From assembly GCA_030699515.1 (NCBI GenBank), contig JAUYME010000020.1, forward strand, positions 1 to 11,208: a DNA stretch of 11,208 nucleotides, given 5' to 3'. A model generated the notes under the pieces. The model made no database searches and was not told where the DNA came from. It worked only from the letters and a program-made list of their open reading frames with translations. The translations under genes were made by a program, and so were the position numbers. Below, in pieces: positions 1 to 5,358 of the stretch; positions within the stretch are counted from its first letter, which is position 1; each line of letters begins with the position of its first letter. The DNA comes from a bacterium. Lineage in GTDB: Bacteria; Patescibacteriota; Minisyncoccia; UBA6257; 1-14-0-10-44-23.

Positions 1-1022
1 TCTGGTTTCCCGTCGTTGTCTTTTGGAAAGTACTCCAAAAGCGTGTCTGGAGATTGGCCGGGCAACTTGCCGGTTAGGTGGCGAGAATAGGTTTCTATGC
101 CATGGCAAAAGCCCAGCGTTTGAATCATTTCCATATCGTACTTTGTACGTCTTTCCAGCCTTTCCGCCTCTAAAAGCTTGCCCTCCTTTTTGTAAAACTT
201 TAGTCGCTCTTTTAGCTCATCTTTAATATCTTGAATGGCGCGCTCTCTTTCGGGTAAGGTGGTTACAAAGTGCTTGGGCGGAAAGATAAGAATTTCGGTT
301 AAGTCTTCCTTAATTTTTCGAGTTATCGAGTCGGTAATAGCGATGGTTTTTATTTCTTGTTCTTCCAGATTAATGCGATAAATTATTTCGTCACTGGCAG
401 CTTGAACTTCCAAGACGTCTCCTCTAACTCGGAAATTTCCGCGTTTTAATTCGGTTTCGTTTCGCTCAAAGCCAATTTTGATTAGATTTTTAATTAAATC
501 TTGGCGAGTTATTTTGTTTCCCACTTCAAGCTTGATAACGCTGTCAAAGTAATTTTCCGGAAGGCCTAGGTTGTAAATACAGGAAACGGAAGCGACGACA
601 ATAACGTCGGTTCTTGTAAGCAGTGAGCTGGTGGCAAGGTGACGAAAGCGGTCTATTTCTTCGTTAATCATTGCCTCTTTTTCTATATAAGTGTCTGTTG
701 TTGGAAGATAAGCTTCCGGCTGATAGTAGTCGTAGTAAGAAACAAAATAACAGACTCGGTTTTTTGGGAAAAAGCTTTTGTATTCTTGATAGAGCTGAGC
801 GGCTAAAGTTTTGTTTGGCGCAATTACCAAAGTAGGTTTTTGAATGTTTTGGATAAGATGGGCAGCGGTAAATGTTTTGCCCGATCCGGTAACGCCAAGA
901 AGGGTTTGATAGCGCTTGCCTTCTTTTAGGCCCTTTGTAAGTGCTTTAATAGCCTGCGGTTGGTCCCCCGCCGGTTGAAAATCTGATTCAAGCTGGAATT
1001 TGTTCTTTTTACGTGTCGCCAT
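1..1022 (-). CDS. uvrB: UvrB, excinuclease ABC subunit B (partial, N-terminal 340 residues)
   Basis: UvrB is the DNA-damage-verifying helicase-like subunit of the UvrABC nucleotide excision repair nuclease; it receives damaged DNA from UvrA and recruits UvrC. The reading frame is open to the window edge, so only about half of the usual ~660-residue protein is present. Visible motifs: N-terminal DFQPAGDQPQAI (residues 15-26), Walker A GVTGSGKT (43-50), APNKTLAAQ (68-76), the beta-hairpin segment YYDYYQPEAYLPTTDTYIEK (97-116) that clamps the DNA strand, ASVSCIYNLG (144-153), FRVRGDVLE (197-205), and GFCHGIETYSRHL (304-316). The DEAD-like motif and the UvrC-binding C-terminus lie beyond the edge. 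The ATG at 1022 is preceded by AAGGGGG at 1032-1038 with a 9-nt gap. No defect is visible. Identification is firm. Confidence 0.97.
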   Translation of the reverse strand, partial: MATRKKNKFQLESDFQPAGDQPQAIKALTKGLKEGKRYQTLLGVTGSGKTFTAAHLIQNIQKPTLVIAPNKTLAAQLYQEYKSFFPKNRVCYFVSYYDYYQPEAYLPTTDTYIEKEAMINEEIDRFRHLATSSLLTRTDVIVVASVSCIYNLGLPENYFDSVIKLEVGNKITRQDLIKNLIKIGFERNETELKRGNFRVRGDVLEVQAASDEIIYRINLEEQEIKTIAITDSITRKIKEDLTEILIFPPKHFVTTLPERERAIQDIKDELKERLKFYKKEGKLLEAERLERRTKYDMEMIQTLGFCHGIETYSRHLTGKLPGQSPDTLLEYFPKDNDGKP

Positions 1023-1031
1023 AGACAAGTG

Positions 1032-1053
1032 CCCCCTTTTGTTAGCTAGGGGG
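1032..1053 (-). promoter_or_regulatory. Hairpin sequestering the uvrB Shine-Dalgarno
   Basis: In the minus-strand leader, CCCCCT (1053-1048) can pair with AGGGGG (1037-1032) across a 10-nt loop. The 3' arm contains the AAGGGGG ribosome-binding site of uvrB, so folding would hide it. The six-bp stem with five G-C pairs is stable, but a role in control is inference. Confidence 0.4.
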
Positions 1054-1066
1054 TAATGCTCTGAAT

Positions 1067-1095
1067 ATAATAAATGCCCTGATGAATTAGGGCAA
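1067..1095 (-). promoter_or_regulatory. Predicted sigma-70 promoter of uvrB
   Basis: On the minus strand TTGCCC (1090-1095) and TATTAT (1067-1072) are separated by exactly 17 nt, 4/6 and 5/6 matches to the -35 and -10 consensus. The implied start near 1060 leaves a leader of about 38 nt before the uvrB ATG. Read by eye, not tested. Confidence 0.5.
1075..1094. promoter_or_regulatory. Palindrome overlapping the uvrB -35 and spacer (candidate operator)
   Basis: TGCCCT (1075-1080) and AGGGCA (1089-1094) form perfect 6-bp arms around an 8-nt centre. The palindrome covers the predicted -35 hexamer and most of the spacer, where a repressor would block RNA polymerase. It matches neither the E. coli (CTG-N10-CAG) nor the Bacillus (CGAAC-N4-GTTCG) LexA box. 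It could also act as an RNA hairpin for transcription arriving from the island upstream. Confidence 0.4.
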
Positions 1096-1108
1096 ATGCT
1101 TTAGTTGC

Positions 1109-1150
1109 CCCCGCCGACGCAATGCCTGTTAGGGCATTTTGTCGGCGGGG
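1109..1150. repeat. Compound hairpin between uvrB promoter and the GC-rich island
   Basis: A perfect 10-bp arm pair (1109-1118 with 1141-1150, CCCCGCCGAC against its complement) encloses a second stem, AATGCC (1121-1126) with GGCATT (1133-1138), with only a 2x2 internal mismatch between them and a 6-nt loop. It lies downstream of the two small minus-strand genes and could end their transcript or protect its 3' end, but no U-tract follows on either strand, so it is not a classical intrinsic terminator. A repeat or recombination site is an alternative. Confidence 0.6.
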
Positions 1151-1174
1151 CTAGTGCGGGTGACGTTGCGAGCT

Positions 1175-1369
1175 TCAGATCCAGGCTTTCACCTGCATCT
1201 TCGGCCAGCGAGTGAAGGGGTGCTCCCTCATCGCGCAGGCGCGCGTTGTTCCCCTGCGGGCTCCCTCGCTACTGCGTTGGGTACGGCTCCGAAGCGCAGG
1301 AGCTCGGATGTACCAGTGCAGAATCAGGAGCCCACCCAGGCCCCAAAGCCAAAGGCTGTGTTGTCCCAT
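1175..1369 (-). CDS. Small hypothetical protein with one hydrophobic segment (64 aa)
   Basis: Not recognised. The frame can be opened at a GTG at 1405, but the ATG at 1369 is preferred because GGAGGT sits about 8 nt upstream, a strong ribosome-binding site. The product starts MGQHSLWLWG, has one hydrophobic segment at about residues 6-20 rich in Leu, Trp and Gly, then a basic, Arg-rich tail (RSRTQRSSEGARRG) and ends MQVKAWI. The shape, a short membrane anchor and a positively charged cytoplasmic tail, suggests a small membrane protein. It follows the 90-aa gene by 39 nt on the same strand and shares its high GC, so the two probably form one transcript. The tail is of low complexity and a non-coding reading cannot be excluded. 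Confidence 0.4.
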   Translation of the reverse strand: MGQHSLWLWGLGGLLILHWYIRAPALRSRTQRSSEGARRGTTRACAMREHPFTRWPKMQVKAWI

Positions 1370-1408
1370 GTACGCGCACCTCCATTTCGTTTTTGATTCT
1401 ACCACGCC

Positions 1409-1681
1409 CTAGCCTTCTTCATCGAGTTCCTGGCGCATCCGGTCAATGAAGCGAGCGAAGTGCCAAGTGCGAATACGGTGTAGGACCAAGAGAAGTCCGA
1501 AGGCGAGGAATGCAACAATTTGGACTGGGTTTGGGCTCTCCCCCGTAATCAGGTTGATCAGAACAACGCAGGCGACCGTGATTGCGAAAAAATAGACCCA
1601 ACGCCCCCATTGATCAAGCATCTCCTTGTGATCGCGCTCACAAGATAGGAGCTCTGCTTCCGCATCAGAACGTGTGGTCAA
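1409..1681 (-). CDS. Small two-span membrane protein, hypothetical (90 aa)
   Basis: Not recognised. Translation begins at a TTG (1681) because AAAGGAGG lies at 1688-1695 with a 6-nt gap and no ATG is in reach; this is one of the strongest Shine-Dalgarno sites in the window. The protein has an acidic, polar N-terminus (about residues 1-27, with SDAEAELLSCERDH), a transmembrane segment at about 29-46, a short polar turn (TGESPNP), a second segment at about 52-67, and a charged C-terminal helix ending QELDEEG. Both ends should be on the same side of the membrane. GC content and codon choice (GCC, CGC, CTG) are clearly higher than in flanking genes, pointing to recent acquisition. It heads a two-gene unit with the 64-aa gene downstream. 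Confidence 0.6.
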   Translation of the reverse strand: MTTRSDAEAELLSCERDHKEMLDQWGRWVYFFAITVACVVLINLITGESPNPVQIVAFLAFGLLLVLHRIRTWHFARFIDRMRQELDEEG

Positions 1682-1704
1682 TGACGGCCTCCTTTCGTAG
1701 CCTT

Positions 1705-1733
1705 ACGATAGCGAATTGCTTATGCATGCGCAA
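1705..1733 (-). promoter_or_regulatory. Weak candidate promoter for the two small GC-rich genes
   Basis: TTGCGC (1728-1733) and TATCGT (1705-1710) on the minus strand are spaced by 17 nt, upstream of the strong ribosome-binding site of the 90-aa gene. Both hexamers match the consensus poorly (3-4 of 6). The rest of 1696-1801 is GC-rich and shows no open frame of note. Confidence 0.22.
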
Positions 1734-1801
1734 GTCAGAGTCTGGCCTACTACATAAGGTGACGCCGTGGCCGGTTCGGATACAGCCCGATATGCCCGCC
1801 T

Positions 1802-2869
1802 TTAAATTCCAAGAGGATTTAGAACTTCCTGCACTTCTTCAACTACTTCATCTACTTTTTCGATGATTTCTTCCTGAATATCGGGGTTTTCAACCTCGTT
1901 CTTTTGTTTTTTCTCAGTAATCTGCCCTTTTTCTATATGCATTTTTATATCTAAACCTTCTTGAATTTCAAGAATTTTTTCCGCTCTTTCTGCAGCGCGC
2001 TCTGAACTTTCCAAGAGCTCTCTGGCGTTATCTGTATTGCCCTTTTGGTTTAGGATTGAGCCTTCGCGAAGAGCTTTTTGGCTCTCTTCAAGCTGTCCGT
2101 TTATCTGTTCAATAACTTTTGTGTATAGCTGAGTATTTTTTCCTGATACGTTTTCTCGTATTTTGCTGGTTTTGTCTTGAATTCTTTTCTCCACTTCGGA
2201 AAGATCCTCCGAGCTTTTTACTTCGCCTAAAAGTTTGATTGCGGGCTTTAGCTTAGTCTCTATCAGCTGAATTTGAGATATTGCAGAACTTAGATTTTCC
2301 ATATTCTCAAAATTTTCTATAAGGCCTTGGATAACTGATTTGTGTGCCGAAAGTTTGTTGTAAAGCTGGGCCTGGGTTGAATAAGCGCTAGAGCTTGCTA
2401 ATTGATAAAAATAGTTATCCATCCTAGCAAAACTTAGATTAATTAAGGTTTCCAAAGAAACTTGGCTTTCCTTATTGAGCTGTCCGGTTGTAGCAAGCTG
2501 CTCGTATTCCCAAAGCCTTTCTTCAATAATTTTTACTTGGAAGCGATATTTTGCTTCTTTGCTAAAGCTTAGAACCTCTTTGATCTTTTCGTTAACACCT
2601 GTTTTTACCCCATAAAGGGCATCTCCGGGAAGCGCTTTTTCGGCTGCAAATGCTGTTGTAAAAGAAAGAGCTATTAATAAAACAACCAGCGCAGGCAGGT
2701 GTTTATATTTGGTAAAACTGTAAGAGAAGCTGAAGCTTGATATTTTAACGCTTCGTGGCGCTTGGCTTGTCCGAATTAAATGCACCAAGTTTTCACGGAT
2801 GCGTTCTTTCGCAGGATTTGTAAGTTGTATTCTTTTGGCTTGTTTAAATTTTCTTCTAAGAAGATACAT
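1802..2869 (-). CDS. DUF5667-type single-span membrane protein, probable anti-sigma partner (355 aa)
   Basis: The protein has a basic cytoplasmic N-terminus of about 57 residues (MYLLRRKFKQAKR...), one transmembrane segment at about 58-76, and directly after it the motif LPGDALYGVK (80-89), the hallmark of the DUF5667 domain found outside the membrane. The remaining ~260 residues are predicted helical, charged and coiled-coil-like, with long Glu/Lys/Gln stretches and a very acidic C-terminus (IQEEIIEKVDEVVEEVQE). Its start overlaps the end of the sigma factor gene by 14 nt, so translation is coupled. In known sigma/anti-sigma operons the downstream membrane protein holds the sigma factor through its cytoplasmic part. 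No zinc-binding anti-sigma motif (HxxxCxxC) is visible in the N-terminus, so if it is an anti-sigma factor the contact is of another type. The family assignment is good; the anti-sigma role is inferred from context. Confidence 0.8.
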   Translation of the reverse strand: MYLLRRKFKQAKRIQLTNPAKERIRENLVHLIRTSQAPRSVKISSFSFSYSFTKYKHLPALVVLLIALSFTTAFAAEKALPGDALYGVKTGVNEKIKEVLSFSKEAKYRFQVKIIEERLWEYEQLATTGQLNKESQVSLETLINLSFARMDNYFYQLASSSAYSTQAQLYNKLSAHKSVIQGLIENFENMENLSSAISQIQLIETKLKPAIKLLGEVKSSEDLSEVEKRIQDKTSKIRENVSGKNTQLYTKVIEQINGQLEESQKALREGSILNQKGNTDNARELLESSERAAERAEKILEIQEGLDIKMHIEKGQITEKKQKNEVENPDIQEEIIEKVDEVVEEVQEVLNPLGI

Positions 2870-3353
2870 ATATATATTTTAATTTTTCTACTCCCCTATG
2901 GATCCTTACCGACACAACATTAACTTTTAAATCTAAAACCTTAGCGATTTCTCTTGGCCGCATGTCATCTATAAAGCGCATTATAAGCACTTCGCTATAT
3001 TTTGGTTCAAGTTCATCCAGTTTGTCCATTAGCCCCCTTATCTCAGTAGCGGTTTTCATTTCCTTATCTTCATTGCTGGCTATTTGAAACCCCGCCTCGG
3101 TCATATTCTCGAGTGAGGATTCTTTTTTCTTTCTGTAGTAATCAATCACTAAATTTCCCGCTATTCGGTATAGTAGGGCTTTCATGTTTTTAATTTCTTC
3201 TTTCTCCAATAGGTACTTCCATGCCCGCATGAAAGTCTCTTGGGTGAGATTTTCTGCGAGCTCTTTGCTAGAAACCCGAAAGTAACAGTGCCGAAATATC
3301 GCATCGGAATGCTTTTCGTAGATAACAAGGAATTTTTCTTCTGGATTTCTCAT
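2856..3353 (-). CDS. ECF-like RNA polymerase sigma factor (165 aa)
   Basis: A sigma-70-family factor reduced to regions 2 and 4. Region 2 covers about residues 6-76: YEKHSDAIFRHCYFRVSS, then the core-binding stretch LAENLTQETFMRAWKYL and the -10-recognising part ALLYRIAGNLVIDYYRKKK. After a variable linker, region 4 covers about 108-160: LDELEPKYSEVLIMRFIDDM, then the helix-turn-helix MRPREIAKVLDLKVNVVSVR and IHRGVEKLK. The ATG at 3353 is preferred because MRNPEEKF leads straight into region 2, as in relatives; a TTG at 3392 would add 13 residues. Neither start has a clear Shine-Dalgarno. The 14-nt overlap with the DUF5667 gene marks a two-gene operon. It probably responds to an envelope signal sensed by that partner; the signal and targets are unknown. 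Confidence 0.93.
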   Translation of the reverse strand: MRNPEEKFLVIYEKHSDAIFRHCYFRVSSKELAENLTQETFMRAWKYLLEKEEIKNMKALLYRIAGNLVIDYYRKKKESSLENMTEAGFQIASNEDKEMKTATEIRGLMDKLDELEPKYSEVLIMRFIDDMRPREIAKVLDLKVNVVSVRIHRGVEKLKYIYVSS

Positions 3354-3430
3354 GTGTAAAGACGTGCAGTGTTTATTTTTCTTACATTCCAAGTTATCGA
3401 CGATTTTTACATAGGCTTATTTTCTGATAA

Positions 3431-3461
3431 TCATAAAAATAGTCGGGGAAATGTCTTCCCG
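3431..3461 (-). terminator. Candidate intrinsic terminator for the uppS transcript
   Basis: On the minus strand CGGGAA and TTCCC with a one-base bulge form a short stem (3444-3461, loop 3451-3455) followed by ACTATTTTTATG (3432-3443), a broken U-rich stretch. The stem is only five to six pairs, so this is a weak candidate lying about 260 nt downstream of the uppS stop. Confidence 0.3.
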
Positions 3462-3632
3462 GCTCCTTTTAAAAAGCTTAAAACTGCCTGAAGCATAAAA
3501 ATGCTTATATTTTGGGGCCTGACATTTTTTAAAAATGTTTTTTGACATAGCCGGTTTTCTTTTGAAAATATATTTGAGCTTTTTAGGCCTGCCTTTTAGT
3601 TTAGCAAAAAGAATCACTGCTAGTCTAGTAGA

Positions 3633-3671
3633 GGTGGATAAGCTGTTGATATTGATAAAGCAATATCCACC
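3633..3671. repeat. Overlapping, mutually exclusive inverted repeats with a DnaA-box-like arm
   Basis: GGTGGATA (3633-3640) and TATCCACC (3664-3671) are perfect 8-bp arms 23 nt apart. Within them GATATTG (3648-3654) and CAATATC (3661-3667) form a second perfect 7-bp pair with a 6-nt loop. Both use 3664-3667, so the two folds exclude each other. On the minus strand 3641-3633 reads TTATCCACC, 8 of 9 bases of the DnaA-box consensus. Confidence 0.5.
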
Positions 3672-3690
3672 CTGAGCGTGTCGAACGGGT
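3669..3690. repeat. Single REP-like sequence (ACCCTGAGC...AACGGGT)
   Basis: ACCC and GGGT bracket TGAGCGTGTCGAAC. The core closely resembles the widespread intergenic motif CCTTCGACAAGCTCAGGGT seen in many unrelated bacteria and metagenome assemblies. Only one copy is in this window, between uppS and the sigma operon. Its resemblance is from memory. Confidence 0.4.
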
Positions 3691-3706
3691 TGATAATTAG
3701 CCCGTT
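3684..3706. terminator. Hairpin just downstream of uppS
   Basis: AACGGG (3684-3689) and CCCGTT (3701-3706) form a 6-bp stem with an 11-nt AT-rich loop, 15 nt past the uppS stop on the minus strand. There is no U-tract after it on that strand; on the plus strand TATTTTC follows. It may stabilise the 3' end of the uppS messenger or act as a weak terminator. Confidence 0.3.
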
Positions 3707-3720
3707 TATTTTCGCTAAAT

Positions 3721-4413
3721 TTATTTCCCCCTCTTCCTTCTTCTGGAATAAAACTCTTTGATTGCTTTTTTAAATTCTTTCGCGCCAAAATCCGGCCAAA
3801 GCATTTTACTGAAGTAGGATTCGCTATTGGCACTATGCCACATCATAAAGCCAACGGAATTGTGTGGCTCTCCGCCGGTTCTAATAACTAAATCTATGTC
3901 CGGAAGTTCTCCAGTCCATAGGGCCTTTCTAAGGCTTTCCTCGTTGATTGGCTTTTTGATTTTCTTAATTGCCTCCAGCATTTCCGTTGTGCCATTGTAG
4001 CCGAATAAAAAACTTAACTGCGCGCCGGTATTTTTTGCGGTTGTTTTTTCCAGTTCGGATAAAGTTTTGCTTAGGGCTTTGTCCTTTATAATCTCTTTTC
4101 CTTTGCCAAAAATTCGTACTCTTATTTGTCTCTCTTGAAGTTTCTTGGACTTTGAAAGTTTTTTAAAATATTTTTTGAAGAGAGCTACCAAGAACTTCAC
4201 TTCTATTTTGCTTCTTTTCTTTAGATTATCCTCTGAAGCAACCCACATAGTAAGGTAATGAATACCTTCCTTGTCGGCGGCTTCTAAAATCTCTTCAAAT
4301 TGCTTCGCTCCTTTTTGATGGCCCTTGAATATTGGGAGTTTGTGTAAACGAGCCCAGCGACGATTGCCGTCCGGGATAATTGCGATATGCGTTAAGGGTA
4401 ACTTCTTAAACAT
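3721..4413 (-). CDS. uppS: Isoprenyl transferase, undecaprenyl diphosphate synthase family (230 aa)
   Basis: UppS extends farnesyl diphosphate with cis-isoprene units to make the C55 carrier for peptidoglycan and other envelope polymers; it is a soluble enzyme working at the membrane. The signature HIAIIPDGNRRWAR (9-22) holds the catalytic Asp15 and the diphosphate-binding Asn-Arg-Arg-Trp; GHQKG follows (31-35). The second signature is DLVIRTGGEPHNSVGFMMWH (174-193), then SANSESYF. Compared with common bacterial enzymes, RTSGE is RTGGE, the usual FS-TEN region reads VASEDN (58-63), and the NYGGR region reads GYNGTTE (138-144), so product length may differ. The length fits the family. The C-terminus is strongly basic (YSRRRKRGK). 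The ATG at 4413 is the first possible start, since an in-frame TAG precedes it; no Shine-Dalgarno is present, and a hairpin abuts the start. It lies 134 nt downstream of uppP, same strand and pathway. Confidence 0.93.
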   Translation of the reverse strand: MFKKLPLTHIAIIPDGNRRWARLHKLPIFKGHQKGAKQFEEILEAADKEGIHYLTMWVASEDNLKKRSKIEVKFLVALFKKYFKKLSKSKKLQERQIRVRIFGKGKEIIKDKALSKTLSELEKTTAKNTGAQLSFLFGYNGTTEMLEAIKKIKKPINEESLRKALWTGELPDIDLVIRTGGEPHNSVGFMMWHSANSESYFSKMLWPDFGAKEFKKAIKEFYSRRRKRGK

Positions 4414-4414
4414 T

Positions 4415-4450
4415 AGAAGCTAAGCATAACAAAAGTTATTTCTAGCTTCT
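4415..4450. promoter_or_regulatory. Hairpin directly abutting the uppS start codon
   Basis: AGAAGCTA (4415-4422) and TAGCTTCT (4443-4450) are perfect 8-bp arms; inside them ATAAC (4426-4430) and GTTAT (4435-4439) close an AAAA loop. On the minus strand the hairpin ends one base before the uppS ATG, in the place where a ribosome-binding site would be. It could be an occlusion device, a 5' end of a leaderless message, or a protein operator. Confidence 0.5.
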
Positions 4451-4547
4451 AGCCGAAGGTGAAGGTAAAGAGTTCGATATCTATATTGTTAAGAAGGAGC
4501 TCCTCGGATTCCTTTACGCTAGTGTTGCCATTTTTATCTACGCTTTA

Positions 4548-5318
4548 CTATTTGATAAATATGGCGAAGAAAAGGATGGCAATAACAATTCTGTAAGCAC
4601 CGAAGAATTTGAAGTCGTTTTGCTGGATAAATTTAAGCAAAAGCTTTACCGCCATGGTTGCAAAAACAAATGAAGCAACAAGGCCAAAGGCTAAGAGAAT
4701 AAATTCGTCAGAGCTGAAACTTGGGGCATTTTTGTAGAGATCAAAACCGGTAGCGGCCAGCATGGTTGGTACAGCTAAAAGAAAAGAAAATTCTACGATG
4801 GTTTTTCTTTTTAGGCCCAGCCAAAGGCCGCCAATAATGGTGGCTGCCGCCCGGCTGACTCCCGGAATTACAGCTATGGACTGGAAAAGTCCGATGATAA
4901 CCGCCTTTTTGTAGCTGATTTCAGCAATTTCGGAGTGGGCTCCGTCCTTCTCCCGGTAAAAATGCTCAAAAAGAATGATGGCTACTCCTCCCCAAAACAG
5001 CGCCCAGAGCACTACGTTGAGAGAGCCAAAAATTCCTTTAATCAGTTCGTATAAAACAAAACCAACAATTGCGGTTGGGATAAATGCGGCAGCAATTCTT
5101 TTAAGAACCTCTTTGTTTTGAAGCAGGCTACGCCAGTATAAAACAACGATTGAAAGGATTGCGCCAAGCTGAATTGCCACTTCAAAAGTTTTGATAAAAT
5201 CGCTTTGCTCTAATTTTAGAATCTCTGCTGTTATAATTAAATGAGCGGTAGAAGAAATTGGCAGAAATTCCGTGATGCCCTCTACCAGTCCGAAAATTAT
5301 AGATTCAAGAATTGTCAT
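4548..5318 (-). CDS. uppP: Undecaprenyl-diphosphate phosphatase UppP/BacA (256 aa)
   Basis: UppP removes one phosphate from undecaprenyl diphosphate outside or within the membrane, giving back the C55 monophosphate that carries cell-wall precursors; overproduction causes bacitracin resistance in other species. The first conserved block VEGITEFLPISSTAHLI (12-28) keeps the catalytic residues Glu13, Glu17, Ser23 and His26; the second, IPGVSRAAATIIGG (151-164), keeps Arg156. Hydrophobic segments are spread through the protein, consistent with the family's inverted-repeat membrane fold. Length is slightly below the typical ~265-275. The ATG at 5318 gives the canonical N-terminus (MTILESIIFGLVEG). 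It is followed by uppS after 134 nt, so synthesis and recycling of the lipid carrier are side by side. Its start codon lies inside the divergent promoter of the plus-strand genes. Confidence 0.97.
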   Translation of the reverse strand: MTILESIIFGLVEGITEFLPISSTAHLIITAEILKLEQSDFIKTFEVAIQLGAILSIVVLYWRSLLQNKEVLKRIAAAFIPTAIVGFVLYELIKGIFGSLNVVLWALFWGGVAIILFEHFYREKDGAHSEIAEISYKKAVIIGLFQSIAVIPGVSRAAATIIGGLWLGLKRKTIVEFSFLLAVPTMLAATGFDLYKNAPSFSSDEFILLAFGLVASFVFATMAVKLLLKFIQQNDFKFFGAYRIVIAILFFAIFIK

Positions 5319-5341
5319 TAGATAATCTTATCATTTATAAA
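5312..5341 (+). promoter_or_regulatory. Predicted sigma-70 promoter for the 5359-6897 operon
   Basis: TTGTCA (5312-5317, 5/6) and TATAAA (5336-5341, 5/6) are 18 nt apart on the plus strand. The implied start near 5348 leaves about 11 nt before the ATG at 5359, so the message is nearly leaderless, in line with the lack of a Shine-Dalgarno there. The -35 overlaps the uppP start codon on the other strand. Confidence 0.45.
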
Positions 5342-5358
5342 AATAACTAAAAAATAAA

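Larger units (their letters stand above)
3354..3720. other. Gene-free stretch between uppS and the sigma factor gene, rich in inverted repeats
   Basis: No convincing gene lies here. A minus-strand frame running through it (3417-3833) starts inside uppS in another frame, is Lys/Phe-rich and has no ribosome-binding site. The DNA holds several short inverted repeats besides those listed separately: AAGCAT-4-ATGCTT at 3491-3506 and an AT-rich pair ACATTTTT/AAAAATGT at 3522-3538. It must contain the promoter of the sigma operon, but no standard -35/-10 pair stands out in the last 60 nt before the sigma start. Confidence 0.6.

Noticed and set aside
1109..1150. Integron attC site
   Set aside because: The folded structure and small cassette-like genes suggested it, but the required GTTRRRY/RYYYAAC core pair is not at the ends of the hairpin.
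1139..1449. Three overlapping plus-strand frames in the GC-rich island
   Set aside because: They are opposite the two small minus-strand genes, which have strong ribosome sites; long frames are expected in GC-rich DNA.
3354..3400. ECF-type autoregulated promoter (AAC ... CGTC) before the sigma gene
   Set aside because: AAC and CGTC are present but the spacing is about 26 nt, too long for the usual 16-17 nt.
3633..3671. Replication origin (oriC)
   Set aside because: One near-match DnaA box with no cluster, no AT-rich unwinding element pattern and no dnaA/dnaN nearby is insufficient.
3417..3833. 138-codon minus-strand frame downstream of and overlapping uppS
   Set aside because: It starts inside uppS in another frame, is Lys/Phe-rich with no recognisable domain, has no ribosome site and crosses several inverted repeats; AT-rich chance frame.
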